From positions 496,001 through 560,000 of the forward strand of contig CBDBIK010000002.1 in assembly GCA_965206145.1 (NCBI GenBank): DNA of 64,000 nucleotides. The letters are read 5' to 3'. Both the position numbers and the translations under genes were made by a program. Shown in pieces: positions 8,152-18,164 of the stretch. Under the pieces are notes generated by a model. The model was not told the origin of the DNA, did not search any database, and was given only the letters and a program-made list of their open reading frames with translations. Each line of letters begins with the position of its first letter. Within the stretch, counting starts at the first letter, position 1. Source of the DNA: CBDBIK01 sp965206145 (GTDB lineage: Bacteria; Pseudomonadota; Alphaproteobacteria; TMED109).

Positions 8152-10279
8152 CAGAATCCAGCACGACAAGCGCATCACCCGCCGCAACCCCTTCGCCTGC
8201 AGGACACACGAAAAGCGGGTTGATCTCAATTTCACTGACACTCGGGAAGGCGTCCGCGAATGCCGCCAGCACTGCCAGAACATGCGCCGCGGCCGCAACA
8301 TCGGCAGAAGTGCTGCCGCGAGCCCCGTCCAGCAGAGGGAATGACTGCAGCGAGCGGATCATTGCGTCGGCTTCGGTGAGACCTATTGGCGTTGGGCGAA
8401 CGATCACGTCATCAAGCACCTCGGCCGAGGTGCCACCTGCGCCTACCAGGGCCACAGGCCCAAAAGCAGGATCTCGGCGTACACCCACGAGGAGCTCAAC
8501 CGCTCCCGCGACCACCCGATGGACGCCCACCCCTTCGATCTTGGCGGCGGGGAGCGCGGATTTCACCGATTCGAAGATTCGGGCGAAGGCATCACTCACC
8601 TCTTCCTTGCCCTCGATCCCGAGTATCACTCCGCCCACCTCGGTCTTGTGAAGAATTTCACGGCTCTCCACCTTGAGGACAACCCGTCCATCCGTTTTTC
8701 CAGCAATCCGGACTACCTCCGCTGCGTTCTTGGCAAGCCCCAGCCTGCACGTCTGGATGCCAAGCGTGTCGAGGAGATCCATCCCTTCCCCTTCCGAAAG
8801 TGTCGCGGCTCCCGTGTTCTCTTCCAGGATTTTCGTGAGCACAGAGTCGGCATCGGCAGGAATTGGAATCGGATCAACCTCAGGAGCGGGTATCCGAAAC
8901 ACACTCGCCATTGCCCTGACCGCCTGTTCCACCGTGTTGAACACGGGGACCCCGTTCTCCAGAAATCGCCTGCGCAAATCCGGTGTCGAATGCGGCAAGA
9001 CAAACATCAGCGGTTTGTCCGTGTTTTCCCTGAAACTGCAAACGGCATCTGCAAACGCTGGGTTCCTCGGACGGTAGAGGCCAAAGATGCCGAGGATTCC
9101 ATCGACACCCGGATCGTCGACGAAGGCCTCGACGTGGGAAACTAGTGCCTCTTCCTTCTCGATCGCCTGGAGAGCCACGTCCACCGGATTGGTGGCCCGA
9201 ACGAACGGAGGCAGCCGTTCCCTCAACCTTTTCTCCGTTGACGCCGTGAACTCCGTAAGCGAAAGCCCCGCCTCGGGCAGGACATCGGCGGCGAGTGCTC
9301 CGAAGCCGCCGGAATTGGTGAACACGGCAATGCCAGGCGTAGCCGAGGAGGTCGATGCAGGCGTCGAGATCCGGGTGGCCGTCTCGATGAAATCGAACAT
9401 TTCTCCCTCCCCTTGCGCCTCGATCACGCCAGCCATCTCAAAGGCCGAACGATAGATCCGATGAACCCCAGCCAGTGCACCCGTGTGAGAGTGAGCTGCC
9501 CGGATAGCGTCGGCAGTGCGCCCGACCTTGAGGAGCACGACTCGCTTGCCCGCCTCGTGCGCAAGGGAGAGAGCCGCAAGGAGCTTCTGTCCGTCCCGGG
9601 CTCCCTCGACATAACCCCCAATCACCCGGATGGAGGGCTCACGCGAGAAATGGGCGATCGCGTCCGCAATCTCCACACCTGCCTCGTTGCCGACGCTCAC
9701 CATCGCCCCCAACCCCACGTCACGGTCGGTGAGTTCAGACATTGCGAGGCCACCGAGCATGCCTGACTGGCTAACGAACGCGACGGGTCCTGGTTCCGTG
9801 GAGCGGCCGTCGAGCGCGGAAGAGAAGCTCGCAAAAAGACCCGAATGGAGGTTTGCAACCCCAAGGCTGTTGGGCCCGCAGATGATTGTTCCAGCGGCCG
9901 TCGCGCGGCGAACGATCTCGTCCTCCATGCGAGCACCTTCACTTCCTGCTTCCCGGAAGCCGGCCGTCAGGATGACCAGCGCCGCCACACCCGCATCAAT
10001 CGCTTCCTGGATCGCCTCGACGGCGCGAGATGCGCGCACGACGATGACCGCGAGTTCTGGTGTTTCAGGAAGGTCTGCGATCGAGGGATAACAACGACGC
10101 CCGTCCACCTCCTCGCGGGAGGGATTGACCGGGTAGAGCAATCCCTTGAACCCGCAGCGCTCGGAATACGGAAGGGGACGTCCGCCGGCGCGGTCCGTAC
10201 CGCTTATCGCACCGACCACCGCCACCGAGCGGGGCGAGAGGAGCGGCGTGAGGTCGGGAAAATCAAAGGGTCCGGCCAT
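8135..10279 (-). CDS. Acyl-CoA synthetase, ADP-forming (fused alpha/beta)
   Basis: 714 residues. A CoA-binding Rossmann domain comes first (SPRSVAVVGAISG), then the succinyl-CoA-ligase-like domain with GPNSLGVAN and FVSQSGMLGG, then the phosphohistidine-type loop SHTGALAG near residues 264-271. From about residue 480 there is an ATP-grasp domain (VVLKVESREILHKTEVGGV, EIEINPLFV). Such fused enzymes interconvert acyl-CoA, ADP and phosphate with acid, ATP and CoA. The substrate is unknown. It shares an operon with the rhomboid gene that overlaps its end. Confidence 0.9.
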   Translation of the reverse strand: MAGPFDFPDLTPLLSPRSVAVVGAISGTDRAGGRPLPYSERCGFKGLLYPVNPSREEVDGRRCYPSIADLPETPELAVIVVRASRAVEAIQEAIDAGVAALVILTAGFREAGSEGARMEDEIVRRATAAGTIICGPNSLGVANLHSGLFASFSSALDGRSTEPGPVAFVSQSGMLGGLAMSELTDRDVGLGAMVSVGNEAGVEIADAIAHFSREPSIRVIGGYVEGARDGQKLLAALSLAHEAGKRVVLLKVGRTADAIRAAHSHTGALAGVHRIYRSAFEMAGVIEAQGEGEMFDFIETATRISTPASTSSATPGIAVFTNSGGFGALAADVLPEAGLSLTEFTASTEKRLRERLPPFVRATNPVDVALQAIEKEEALVSHVEAFVDDPGVDGILGIFGLYRPRNPAFADAVCSFRENTDKPLMFVLPHSTPDLRRRFLENGVPVFNTVEQAVRAMASVFRIPAPEVDPIPIPADADSVLTKILEENTGAATLSEGEGMDLLDTLGIQTCRLGLAKNAAEVVRIAGKTDGRVVLKVESREILHKTEVGGVILGIEGKEEVSDAFARIFESVKSALPAAKIEGVGVHRVVAGAVELLVGVRRDPAFGPVALVGAGGTSAEVLDDVIVRPTPIGLTEADAMIRSLQSFPLLDGARGSTSADVAAAAHVLAVLAAFADAFPSVSEIEINPLFVCPAGEGVAAGDALVVLDSDVSTS

Positions 10280-10418
10280 GCCGTCCGCTGTTCCTAGATA
10301 TCAACTCGCATGATGACAGTAGCAAAGCTACCCCGGGCGTTTGCGTCCGTCTCTTGCGTCTATCCGGGGCCGAGACTATCCATCAGGACATACGTGGGGA
10401 TGATCCTGCAAGCAACGA

Positions 10419-10494
<76 letters not shown>

Positions 10495-10545
10495 TGCCAA
10501 TCACTACCAATGAAACTCCGCCAGCCCAAGTGCCGCAGGCGCGGA

Positions 10546-11412
10546 TCAGGTCACCGTTGTCCCTGGCTCAATGCCGACGACTCGGGTCTGGCGCATCCTG
10601 CGGCGGTATTTGTCAGCATCGTATCCGGTACCTTGGTGCAGTAGGCATCGATTGTCCCAAATCACGGTGTCCCCAACCTGCCAACGATGCCCGTAGACGT
10701 TCTCAGGCACGGTCGCTCTCTCCACCAGGTCATCCAGCAATTTTCTGCTCTCGAATCCCGTCCATCCCACAACCGAGCGGGCGTGAGAGCCAACGTAGTA
10801 GTTCTTCTGTCCATTCCTTGGATTCATACGCACGAGCGGATGCGCAACCGGCGGAAGTGAAGCTGCGTGATTGGAGTCCACGGGAGCCACCTGACTCCGT
10901 GAGAACACGTAGTCATGGATCACCTTCAGTGGATCGATCGTCCTTTTCATTTCTTCGGGAAGTGCCTCATAGGCGGTCCTTGTACTTGCAAATTCTGTCA
11001 CTCCGCCTTCTCCCGGCACCTCGTGAGCATGATTGATCGAAACGTAGGAAGGAACCTTCCGAAAAGACGAATCCGTGTGCCACATGTCGTTTCCGGTCTG
11101 ATAGTGCGTGCGCGGATGGGAACTGTTCTGTTTACTTCCATCGTCAGTGACATTGCCGACGGTGCCAAAGTACACAACCTTGCCCGTCTTCCCCAAAACC
11201 ACGTGCTCCGCCTCCGGTTCGCCCAGCCTACGCGTGAGGGCGAGTTGCGCCTCATCAGCCATTACCTGATCGGGAAAACACAGAATCGAATGGATGTCGA
11301 TCGCTTCTCGGATTGCATTCACCGTCTCCTCCGAGAGATTCGCAGTGAGGTCCAAACCTTTCACGCGCACCCCGAATCCCGGATGCAGAGTCTCAATGTC
11401 AAATCCGTTCAT
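10546..11412 (-). CDS. TauD/TfdA-family Fe(II)/2-oxoglutarate dioxygenase
   Basis: 288 residues of the TauD/TfdA family, which hydroxylate substrates such as taurine or aryloxyacetates using 2-oxoglutarate and O2. The metal triad is His112-x-Asp114 in DMWHTDSSF and His259 in CLLHQGTGYD. The 2-oxoglutarate-binding arginine lies in the RRRMRQTRVV run near residue 270. The N-terminus (LHPGFGVRVKGLDL) is also typical. The substrate cannot be read from sequence. The 219 bp upstream (11413-11631) hold no gene and presumably its promoter. Confidence 0.9.
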   Translation of the reverse strand: MNGFDIETLHPGFGVRVKGLDLTANLSEETVNAIREAIDIHSILCFPDQVMADEAQLALTRRLGEPEAEHVVLGKTGKVVYFGTVGNVTDDGSKQNSSHPRTHYQTGNDMWHTDSSFRKVPSYVSINHAHEVPGEGGVTEFASTRTAYEALPEEMKRTIDPLKVIHDYVFSRSQVAPVDSNHAASLPPVAHPLVRMNPRNGQKNYYVGSHARSVVGWTGFESRKLLDDLVERATVPENVYGHRWQVGDTVIWDNRCLLHQGTGYDADKYRRRMRQTRVVGIEPGTTVT

Positions 11413-11631
11413 ATTTTTACTTGAAGTCCATCGGGATTCAATATATGAGAAGCCTAATACCTAACAGTATGATGCACCAGTTCATTGCCGGTCATGTTTT
11501 TTGACTTCAAGCTGCCCACGAGAACAGTCCAAAGAAACACCGACAGGCAGCGCAGGACCGCTTCCGTCTTGATCGGAAAGCATGGAGGCATGACTTGGTC
11601 ATGTCTCCCGATGATGGCTTTTCCTTGCCGC

Positions 11632-13857
11632 TCATTGGCTTACAGCAGTTTCGAGCATCTCCCGGAGCTTGCTGTAACGCCTCCGGCCCGTGTTCTCGCG
11701 GATTGCCTTGTGCAAGGCTTTTCTCTGCCCCACGAGAACGACGAGTTTTTTGGCCCTTGTGATCGCTGTGTAGAGGAGATTCCTGCGAAGCATGATGAAA
11801 TGTTGCGTCGTTAGGGGGACCACCACCGCCGGATACTCCGATCCTTGCGATTTGTGGATCGTTATCGCGTAGGCAAGGGCAATCTGTCCGAGTTCGTTAG
11901 TCGTGTACGTCACCATTTGTCCGTTGATCTCAACCACGATGTCCTTCGAGCTGAGATCAATTTCCCGGATGATTCCTATGTCTCCATTATAAACCTCCTT
12001 CTCATAGTTGTTCTCGGTTTGCATTACCTTGTCGTTAATTGAGAAGCCTGCGCCTCCCTGTGACTGGATGCGGGGTGCGTCAGGATTGAGCCGTGCTCGC
12101 AGCTCTTGGTTCAAGGCCTCCGTCCCCAAGGGGCCTTTCCGCATTGGACTCAGCACCTGCACTTCCGACGGCGGGATCCTGAACCGTTCGGGGATCCTCT
12201 CGGCGACGATCTTGACGATCTTCGAGGCACCGTCCATTGGCGATTGCGCGTCGACAAAAATACAGTCCCCACCCTGATCGACAGAGACGAACTCTGGTTC
12301 CTCGCCACGGTTTACCTTGTGCGCGCTGGTGATGATCTGACTCGTGGCCGCCTGGCGATGCACTTCCGCAAGACGCGCAACGGGGACTACGCCAGATTCG
12401 ATGATATTGCCAAGAACATGCCCCGGTCCCACGGACGGGAGCTGGTCCACGTCGCCCACGAGCACCAGTGCGGTCTTACTGGCAAGTGCCCCCACGAGTC
12501 CCGACATAAGAAGCACGTCCACCATTGAAACTTCGTCAACGATCACCAGGTCGCATTCGAGAGGGTGCTCCTGATTGCGACGAAATGTCGCGTTCCGGGG
12601 ATCGAATTCGAGCAAGCGATGGATGGTCCTTGCCTGCACTCCTGTCGTTCCCCCCAGCCTATTTGCCGCACGTCCGGTGGGAGCACAGAGCTCCAAACTC
12701 ACCTCCCTTGTCCTCAGAATCTCGAGCAGAGATTTCACGATCGTCGTTTTTCCGACTCCCGGCCCTCCGGTAATCACGATCACCTTGGAACGCAGAGCTT
12801 CGACGAGCGCCTCACGCTGCGATCCGGAAAGCTCAATGCCTGTCTTGTCCTGCACCCCGTCGATCGAGGCCTCTGCATCGATCTGTGCCCAAGGAAGGGG
12901 TTCCTGAAGGAGCCGTGCGATCCCGTCAGCGATCGCACGCTCAGCAGCGTACAGGTCCCTAAGGAAAACACCCTGCACGCCGTCCATCAGATCCAACTTC
13001 ACCACTTCTGCTTTGATTGCCTTCGTCAGCGCACCCGCCACCTCCGATTGGTCAACGCTCAGTTTTTTTGCCCCCTGAGCCACGATACCGTCCTCGCCCG
13101 CTTCAGGAAGGCCACAATGACCATCCTCCTTGGCAGCCTCGTTCAGCGTGTGGAAAATCCCTGCCTGGAGGCGGATTGGATCGTTCGTCTCGATACCGAG
13201 GCTCAGGGCCGCCCTGTCGGCAATGAGAAACCCGATGCCATGGATGTCCGTAATAAGCCGGTAGGGATTCGAGCGAATTCTCTCGATGGTATCGTCGCCA
13301 TAAGTCTTGAGAATCGACGAAACCCTCGCAGGACCGAACCCCAAGCCATGTAAAAACACCATGATGTCCTGAACGAAGCGTTGCCCCTGCCAAGTATCAA
13401 GGATCTGTTTCTTTTTTGTCTCGCCTATTCCCGCTACCTCCCCAAGGCGGTCAGGCTCGTTCTCGATGACCTCGAGAACCTTGTCCCCGAATGCCTCGAC
13501 GAGTCTGGTGGCATAGACAGGACCGATCCCCTTCATTTGACTCGAGGAAAGATATCGTTGCAGTCCGTCGACGGACGTGGGAGGTCGGGTTTCGAGACGG
13601 GTGGCTTTGAATTGCCACCCAAAGCGAGTGTTCTCCTCCCAACCTCCACGGGCACTCACATGCTCCCCCTCGGCAACGCTCCCCGTCTGTCCAACAACGC
13701 TAAGAGGCTCGGAAATTCCCTCCACGCTCACACGGAGTACCGAGTACCCGTTTCCATCGTTGCGAAAGACAACCCTTGTCACCTCACCCTCGATGATGTC
13801 GGGATCATGCCCTTTTGGAAAAAGAGGACGAGGGGAGCGGTGTGCAAAGTCGTTCAT
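11632..13857 (-). CDS. recD2: RecD2-type ATP-dependent 5'-3' DNA helicase
   Basis: 741 residues with the RecD2 layout. An N-terminal OB-like part (IIEGEVTRVVFRNDGNGYSV) is followed by tandem helix-hairpin-helix repeats (MKGIGPVYATRLVEAFG, LHGLGFGPARV), then superfamily-1 helicase motifs: Walker A GGPGVGKT at 364-371, motif II VIVDEVSMVD, LVGDVDQLPSVGPG, and the late ITIHKSQGSEYPAVVVP and LLYTAITRAKK blocks. This form occurs without RecBC and is linked to DNA repair. It ends a normal chromosomal stretch; its 5' side abuts the lower-GC island. Confidence 0.92.
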   Translation of the reverse strand: MNDFAHRSPRPLFPKGHDPDIIEGEVTRVVFRNDGNGYSVLRVSVEGISEPLSVVGQTGSVAEGEHVSARGGWEENTRFGWQFKATRLETRPPTSVDGLQRYLSSSQMKGIGPVYATRLVEAFGDKVLEVIENEPDRLGEVAGIGETKKKQILDTWQGQRFVQDIMVFLHGLGFGPARVSSILKTYGDDTIERIRSNPYRLITDIHGIGFLIADRAALSLGIETNDPIRLQAGIFHTLNEAAKEDGHCGLPEAGEDGIVAQGAKKLSVDQSEVAGALTKAIKAEVVKLDLMDGVQGVFLRDLYAAERAIADGIARLLQEPLPWAQIDAEASIDGVQDKTGIELSGSQREALVEALRSKVIVITGGPGVGKTTIVKSLLEILRTREVSLELCAPTGRAANRLGGTTGVQARTIHRLLEFDPRNATFRRNQEHPLECDLVIVDEVSMVDVLLMSGLVGALASKTALVLVGDVDQLPSVGPGHVLGNIIESGVVPVARLAEVHRQAATSQIITSAHKVNRGEEPEFVSVDQGGDCIFVDAQSPMDGASKIVKIVAERIPERFRIPPSEVQVLSPMRKGPLGTEALNQELRARLNPDAPRIQSQGGAGFSINDKVMQTENNYEKEVYNGDIGIIREIDLSSKDIVVEINGQMVTYTTNELGQIALAYAITIHKSQGSEYPAVVVPLTTQHFIMLRRNLLYTAITRAKKLVVLVGQRKALHKAIRENTGRRRYSKLREMLETAVSQ

Positions 13858-14228
13858 TAGGAAGAAAAGAGGGGTTCCTGAACGGGTGGTGATTTACCTC
13901 GCCCCAAAGGGCAGAAGTTTCCTGCTTTACCAGCCGCCACGAACAGTTTATCGCCTTAAACAAGCCTTCACAGGCAGAAACAGACGGAATATCCGTCTAC
14001 AGAAAGAATAAAGCAAGCATATGAAAAACACAAACAAAATCACGATAGCGCGATTGCACTTTATAACGGCATTAGCCGATATCTGTGAACCGCGAACACG
14101 ATATACAGATATTTACATAATGTGGTCGCTTAATCCCGCATTTCCCAAGTAGACCTCTGATTTAACTTCTATTCTGTCTGTATTTGTATTATATTACAGT
14201 AAGTTATACTTGTTTGGAGGCGCGCAAA
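13858..14228. other. AT-rich gap at island edge
   Basis: About 370 bases between the recD2 start and the IS1380-like fragment. Base composition drops sharply compared with the helicase gene. I see no convincing coding frame. It presumably holds the recD2 promoter and the left border of the acquired island. Confidence 0.5.
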
Positions 14229-14540
14229 ATGGGTGCGAGATCAAGGAGCGATTTTCGGCTGGATTTTGATCGCTCTGTCAGGCTTGAGTTTCGTGGATCG
14301 CAACTGAGTTCCGACGGGGGCTTACTGCTGATGCGGGAGCTTGATGAAGCACTTGGATTGTCAAAGCTGGCCGTGTCTGTGTTGAAGGAAACCCGCAAAG
14401 GTAACAACTGTACACATCCTATGTCTGGCCAGTTCGGGCAATCCCTCTTTGGGAGGGTAGCGCATTATGAAGACGTGAATGATGCGGAACGCTTGTCGTG
14501 TGATCCTGTGATGCGTCAAATCGTGGGTAAAGCTGGTTAA
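14229..14540 (+). pseudogene. IS1380-family transposase, N-terminal fragment
   Basis: 103 residues from MGARSRSDFRLDFDRS, with a good GGAGG ribosome site before the ATG. The SSDGGLLLMRELDEALGL, then QSLFGRVAHYEDVNDAERL and the following DPVMRQIVG blocks are the start of an IS1380-type DDE transposase, which is normally 420-450 residues. The frame ends just after VGKAG, so the catalytic core is gone. No terminal inverted repeat is evident. It is a dead insertion-sequence remnant. Confidence 0.7.
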
Positions 14541-14568
14541 ATTAGCACTTCATAAGGAACAGTAAATT

Positions 14569-15583
14569 ATGACAAAACGTAACCCTGAAAACGAACGTAT
14601 CAAGCGGGCCTAGTTCATTTTTTCGCAATGTGAAGGGCAAGGATGAAACTACCTTGGATAAGGTCGCGGCGGCAGTCCCGCGCCATGAACAAGCGACCAG
14701 TTTCAAATCATTCAAGACGTTTCACATTGAACATGTGAGTAGCTTCAAAAAGCAACTATCCAAAGCCAAAACAGCCCGAACAGGTAAGCCATTGGCCAAA
14801 GCGATGGTCGACGCAGTTTTTCGTATGATCAAAGCGTTTTTTGAGTGGCTGGCGTGGCAAAATGATTATAAAAAACGGATCAGCCATTTAGATGCCGACT
14901 ATTTTAACAATAATTCAAGGATGCATGGGTCGCCCATGCCAAGTGCGAAACACCTTATCCGTCGATGGAGCAATGCGCCTATGCCTTTTCCCATATGCCC
15001 AGCGCAACCCTGATTGAACGACGAACCGTGCCGCCTTTACGTTTTTGATGCTGACAGGTGCTAGGGACGGGACCTTGATCTCTTTGCGGTTAAAGCATTT
15101 GATTTGATCGAAGGTCAGATATTTCAGAACGCTCGAGATGTGCGCACCAAAAATTCTAAAACGTTCTACACTTGATTTTACGCCGTAGACGGGATGTGTC
15201 TTACCTGTTTTACCGATTGGGTGAACATGTTACGCAAAGATATGCTATCCGGGCCAAGTGATGCACTGTTTCCCAAACCAAAGCATCGAGGTTGTTGCGG
15301 GCGTAAGCTTTCAATCCACAGGGTTGATGGGTGAGATTTACGCCAATGCAAGCGCGTTTCGCCAAATCATCAAAGCCGCTTTTGTTGACGCGGATCTGCA
15401 ACCATTCATACCGCACAATTTTGCAAAACGTTGGTGAAATATGATGATCAAATTTGTACATCCCGCGAACAATTCAAAGCATGGTCGATGGATTTAGGCC
15501 ATGACAGTATCGATACCATGATCACCTCATACTTGCAGATTTCTGTAGAACGACAGAGCGAACTGATCAAAGGGTTGAAATAG
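14569..15583 (+). pseudogene. Tyrosine-family site-specific integrase, decayed
   Basis: Similarity to a roughly 330-residue phage-type integrase runs from MTKRNPENERIKR at 14569 through a core-binding domain (FKSFKTFHIEHV, GKPLAKAMVDAVFRMIKAFF) to the C-terminal end (EQFKAWSMDLGHD through VERQSELIKGLK at 15583). It is broken by an early stop (TAG after KRA) and several frameshifts. The LGHD box near the end is the catalytic histidine region. It presumably once mobilised the neighbouring restriction-modification locus, which starts 56 bp further on. Confidence 0.75.
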
Positions 15584-15638
15584 CCCCTTCGTTCCCGTAA
15601 AATTTGCTCAATATTTCCGCCAATAGAATAAGGAATAT

Positions 15639-15878
15639 ATGTTTCAACAAACCTTTAAAAATCTTGACGATGCATTGCGGAAAGAGGCGGGCTGTTCTTC
15701 GGAACTGGATTACACCGAACAAAGCTCTTGGCTTTTGTTTTTGAAATACCTTGATGATCTGGAAGTCGCCCGTCAAGGCGAGGCAATCCTAGAGGGCAAA
15801 GATTACACCCATATAATGGACGCAAGATACCGTTGGTCAACTTGGGCAGCCCCCCAAGAATGCGGATGGCACGCTTGA
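15639..15878 (+). pseudogene. hsdM: HsdM N-terminal fragment (frame broken in a C run)
   Basis: Starts MFQQTFKNLDDALRKEAG, the standard N-terminus of type I methyltransferase subunits, and follows HsdM as far as YRWSTWAAP. A run of six C at 15850-15855 then shifts the frame, giving a stop at 15878. Removing one C restores KNADGTLDHDAAMTGDDL and joins it to the next frame without loss. Together the two pieces make a normal HsdM of about 484 residues. Whether this is a true mutation, a switch, or a sequencing error cannot be told from sequence. Confidence 0.8.
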
Positions 15879-15891
15879 CCATGACGCGGCG

Positions 15892-17091
15892 ATGACGGGT
15901 GATGATTTGATCCAGTTTGTTGACCGCCAATTATTCCCCTATTTGCAAGGGTTCAGACAACGGGCCGAAAACCCGAACACCATTGAATATAAAATCGGTG
16001 AGATATTCGCGGAGATCAAAAACAAATTCGCCAGTGGCTATTCTTTGCGTGATGCGCTTGATCTGATTGACCAGCTTAGTTTCAAAGCCCAAGATCACAA
16101 GCACGAGTTGTCCGAGCTTTATGAAGCCAAGATCAAGAACATGGGCAATGCGGGACGCAATGGCGGCGAGTATTATACCCCGCGCCCATTGATCCGCGCC
16201 ATGATCAACGTGACCCAACCCAAAATCGGGCAGATGATTTACGATGGGGCGGTCGGATCTGCGGGGTTTCTGTGTGAGGCTTATGATTTTCTACGAGGGC
16301 AAGCCAAAACCACCACCGACCTGAACACGCTGCAAACCGAGACGTTTTACGGCAAGGAAAAGAAAAGCCTCGCCTATGTCATTGCGATTATGAATCTGAT
16401 CCTGCACGGCATAGATGCGCCTAATATCCTGCACACCAACACGCTGGGCGAGAATATTTCGGACATTGAGGAAAAGGATCGTTACGATATTATCCTTGCC
16501 AATCCCCCTTTTGGCGGCAAGGAACGCAAAGAGGTTCAGCAAAACTTCCCGATCAAAACGAGTGAAACCGCTTATCTGTTTTTGCAGCATTTTATCAAAA
16601 GCCTGCGGGCTGGCGGGCGCGGTGCGATTGTGATCAAGAACACGTTTCTGAGCAACACGGACAATGCCAGCATTGCCCTGCGCCGCGAGTTGCTGGAAAC
16701 CTGCAATCTGCATACCGTGCTGGACTGCCCAAGTGGCACGTTTCAGGGCGCGGGCGTGAAAACCGTGGTACTGTTTTTTGATAAGGGCGTGAACACCGAC
16801 AAGATTTGGTATTACCAAATGAACGTGGGCCGCAACATGGGAAAAACCAACCCGCTGAATGATGCGGATTTGGCGGAATTTGTGGATTTGCAGAAAAGCC
16901 ACGCGGATAGCGACACAAGCTGGACGGTGAATGTAGCCGATCTGGATGAGGCCACCTGTGATCTTTCTGTGAAAAACCCCAATACACCAGAAACCGCGCA
17001 GTTGCGTGAACCTGCTGAGATTATCGAGGATATGATGGCCCGCGACGCCGAGACAGCGACTGTTCTGGCTGAGATTAGGGGGTTGCTGTGA
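15892..17091 (+). CDS. hsdM: Type I restriction-modification methyltransferase subunit HsdM (main part)
   Basis: 399 residues covering the rest of HsdM. The helical domain (FVDRQLFPYLQGF, NTIEYKIGEIF) leads into AGRNGGEYYTPRPLIRAMI. The SAM-binding motif is YDGAVGSAGFL and the N6-adenine catalytic motif is ILANPPFGG (the NPPF box). The enzyme methylates adenine with HsdS as specificity subunit and joins HsdR for restriction. An internal ATG at 15892 could let this part be translated alone, but it would lack the N-terminal 80 residues. It overlaps hsdS by a GTGA junction. Confidence 0.88.
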   Translation: MTGDDLIQFVDRQLFPYLQGFRQRAENPNTIEYKIGEIFAEIKNKFASGYSLRDALDLIDQLSFKAQDHKHELSELYEAKIKNMGNAGRNGGEYYTPRPLIRAMINVTQPKIGQMIYDGAVGSAGFLCEAYDFLRGQAKTTTDLNTLQTETFYGKEKKSLAYVIAIMNLILHGIDAPNILHTNTLGENISDIEEKDRYDIILANPPFGGKERKEVQQNFPIKTSETAYLFLQHFIKSLRAGGRGAIVIKNTFLSNTDNASIALRRELLETCNLHTVLDCPSGTFQGAGVKTVVLFFDKGVNTDKIWYYQMNVGRNMGKTNPLNDADLAEFVDLQKSHADSDTSWTVNVADLDEATCDLSVKNPNTPETAQLREPAEIIEDMMARDAETATVLAEIRGLL

Positions 17092-17503
17092 AGGCGGGGT
17101 GGGAGGTTAAGCGGCTTGGGGAAGTGGCAAAACTACACTATGGAAAAGCATTGGCGAAGGCGGAGCGGAACCCCGAAGGTGGAGTTCCTGTTTATGGTGC
17201 TAACGGGATATTAGGTTGGTCATGCCATGTATTGACCGAAGGGCCTTCTTTGATTGTTGGTCGAAAGGGGTCGGCAGGAGAAGTGAACCGTGTTGATGGG
17301 CCATTTTGGCCAAGCGACGTGACCTATTACACGGAGCACGATCACAAAAAGCTCGATTTTGATTATTTTCACTACGGAATGCTAACACTTAATCTTCCAA
17401 CCCTTGCGAAAGGAGTGAAGCCGGGGATCAATCGAAACGAGGCTTATGCGCTCGACTTCCCCCTCCCCCCGCTCGACGAGCAAAAGCGGATTATTGCGAT
17501 TTT
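17084..17503 (+). repeat. 420-bp direct repeat, copy 1 (hsdS half)
   Basis: Identical base for base to 17612-18031, offset 528 bp. The match starts at TGCTGTGAAGG, just before the hsdS start codon, and ends at a single G/A difference at 17504/18032. Confidence 0.95.
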
Positions 17504-18149
17504 GGATGCGGCGTTTGACGGCCTTGCCCGCGCCCGCGCCAACGTGGAAGCCAACCTGAAAAATGCGCGGGAAGTGTTCGAGAGTTATTTATACCAAGAA
17601 ATAAACTCACGTGCTGTGAAGGCGGGGTGGGAGGTTAAGCGGCTTGGGGAAGTGGCAAAACTACACTATGGAAAAGCATTGGCGAAGGCGGAGCGGAACC
17701 CCGAAGGTGGAGTTCCTGTTTATGGTGCTAACGGGATATTAGGTTGGTCATGCCATGTATTGACCGAAGGGCCTTCTTTGATTGTTGGTCGAAAGGGGTC
17801 GGCAGGAGAAGTGAACCGTGTTGATGGGCCATTTTGGCCAAGCGACGTGACCTATTACACGGAGCACGATCACAAAAAGCTCGATTTTGATTATTTTCAC
17901 TACGGAATGCTAACACTTAATCTTCCAACCCTTGCGAAAGGAGTGAAGCCGGGGATCAATCGAAACGAGGCTTATGCGCTCGACTTCCCCCTCCCCCCGC
18001 TCGACGAGCAAAAGCGGATTATTGCGATTTTAGATGCGGCGTTAAATTGGGCTAAGCAGATTGAAGCACACTACCAATCGAAACTCGCCAACCTAGAGGA
18101 GCTGCGCCAATCCCTGCTGCAAAAAGCCTTCGCTGGTGAACTTACCTGA
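17088..18149 (+). CDS. hsdS: Type I specificity subunit HsdS with two identical target-recognition halves
   Basis: 353 residues. Residues 2-141 (KAGWEVKRLGEVAKLHYGKA through IIAILDAA) recur as residues 178-317 with no amino-acid change. Between them is a central helical spacer (ARARANVEANLKNAREVFES), and at the end a second conserved helix (LANLEELRQSLLQKAFAGE). HsdS normally carries two different target-recognition domains read as two half-sites. Two identical domains predict a symmetrical, inverted-repeat target. The start is a GTG overlapping the hsdM stop. The halves are also identical as DNA over 420 bp, so the duplication is recent. Confidence 0.92.
   Translation: MKAGWEVKRLGEVAKLHYGKALAKAERNPEGGVPVYGANGILGWSCHVLTEGPSLIVGRKGSAGEVNRVDGPFWPSDVTYYTEHDHKKLDFDYFHYGMLTLNLPTLAKGVKPGINRNEAYALDFPLPPLDEQKRIIAILDAAFDGLARARANVEANLKNAREVFESYLYQEINSRAVKAGWEVKRLGEVAKLHYGKALAKAERNPEGGVPVYGANGILGWSCHVLTEGPSLIVGRKGSAGEVNRVDGPFWPSDVTYYTEHDHKKLDFDYFHYGMLTLNLPTLAKGVKPGINRNEAYALDFPLPPLDEQKRIIAILDAALNWAKQIEAHYQSKLANLEELRQSLLQKAFAGELT
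17612..18031 (+). repeat. 420-bp direct repeat, copy 2 (hsdS half)
   Basis: Second copy of the hsdS half. Recombination between the copies would delete 528 bp (176 codons) in frame, leaving a one-domain HsdS. Confidence 0.95.
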
Positions 18150-18164
18150 TTTAAGGTCACCGCG

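Noticed and set aside
11581..11610. CATGAC/GTCATG inverted repeat between the dioxygenase and helicase genes
   Set aside because: A single 6-bp stem downstream of nothing obvious; too weak to call a terminator or operator.
17200..17916. Two identical 62-codon minus-strand frames
   Set aside because: Simply the antisense of the duplicated hsdS half.
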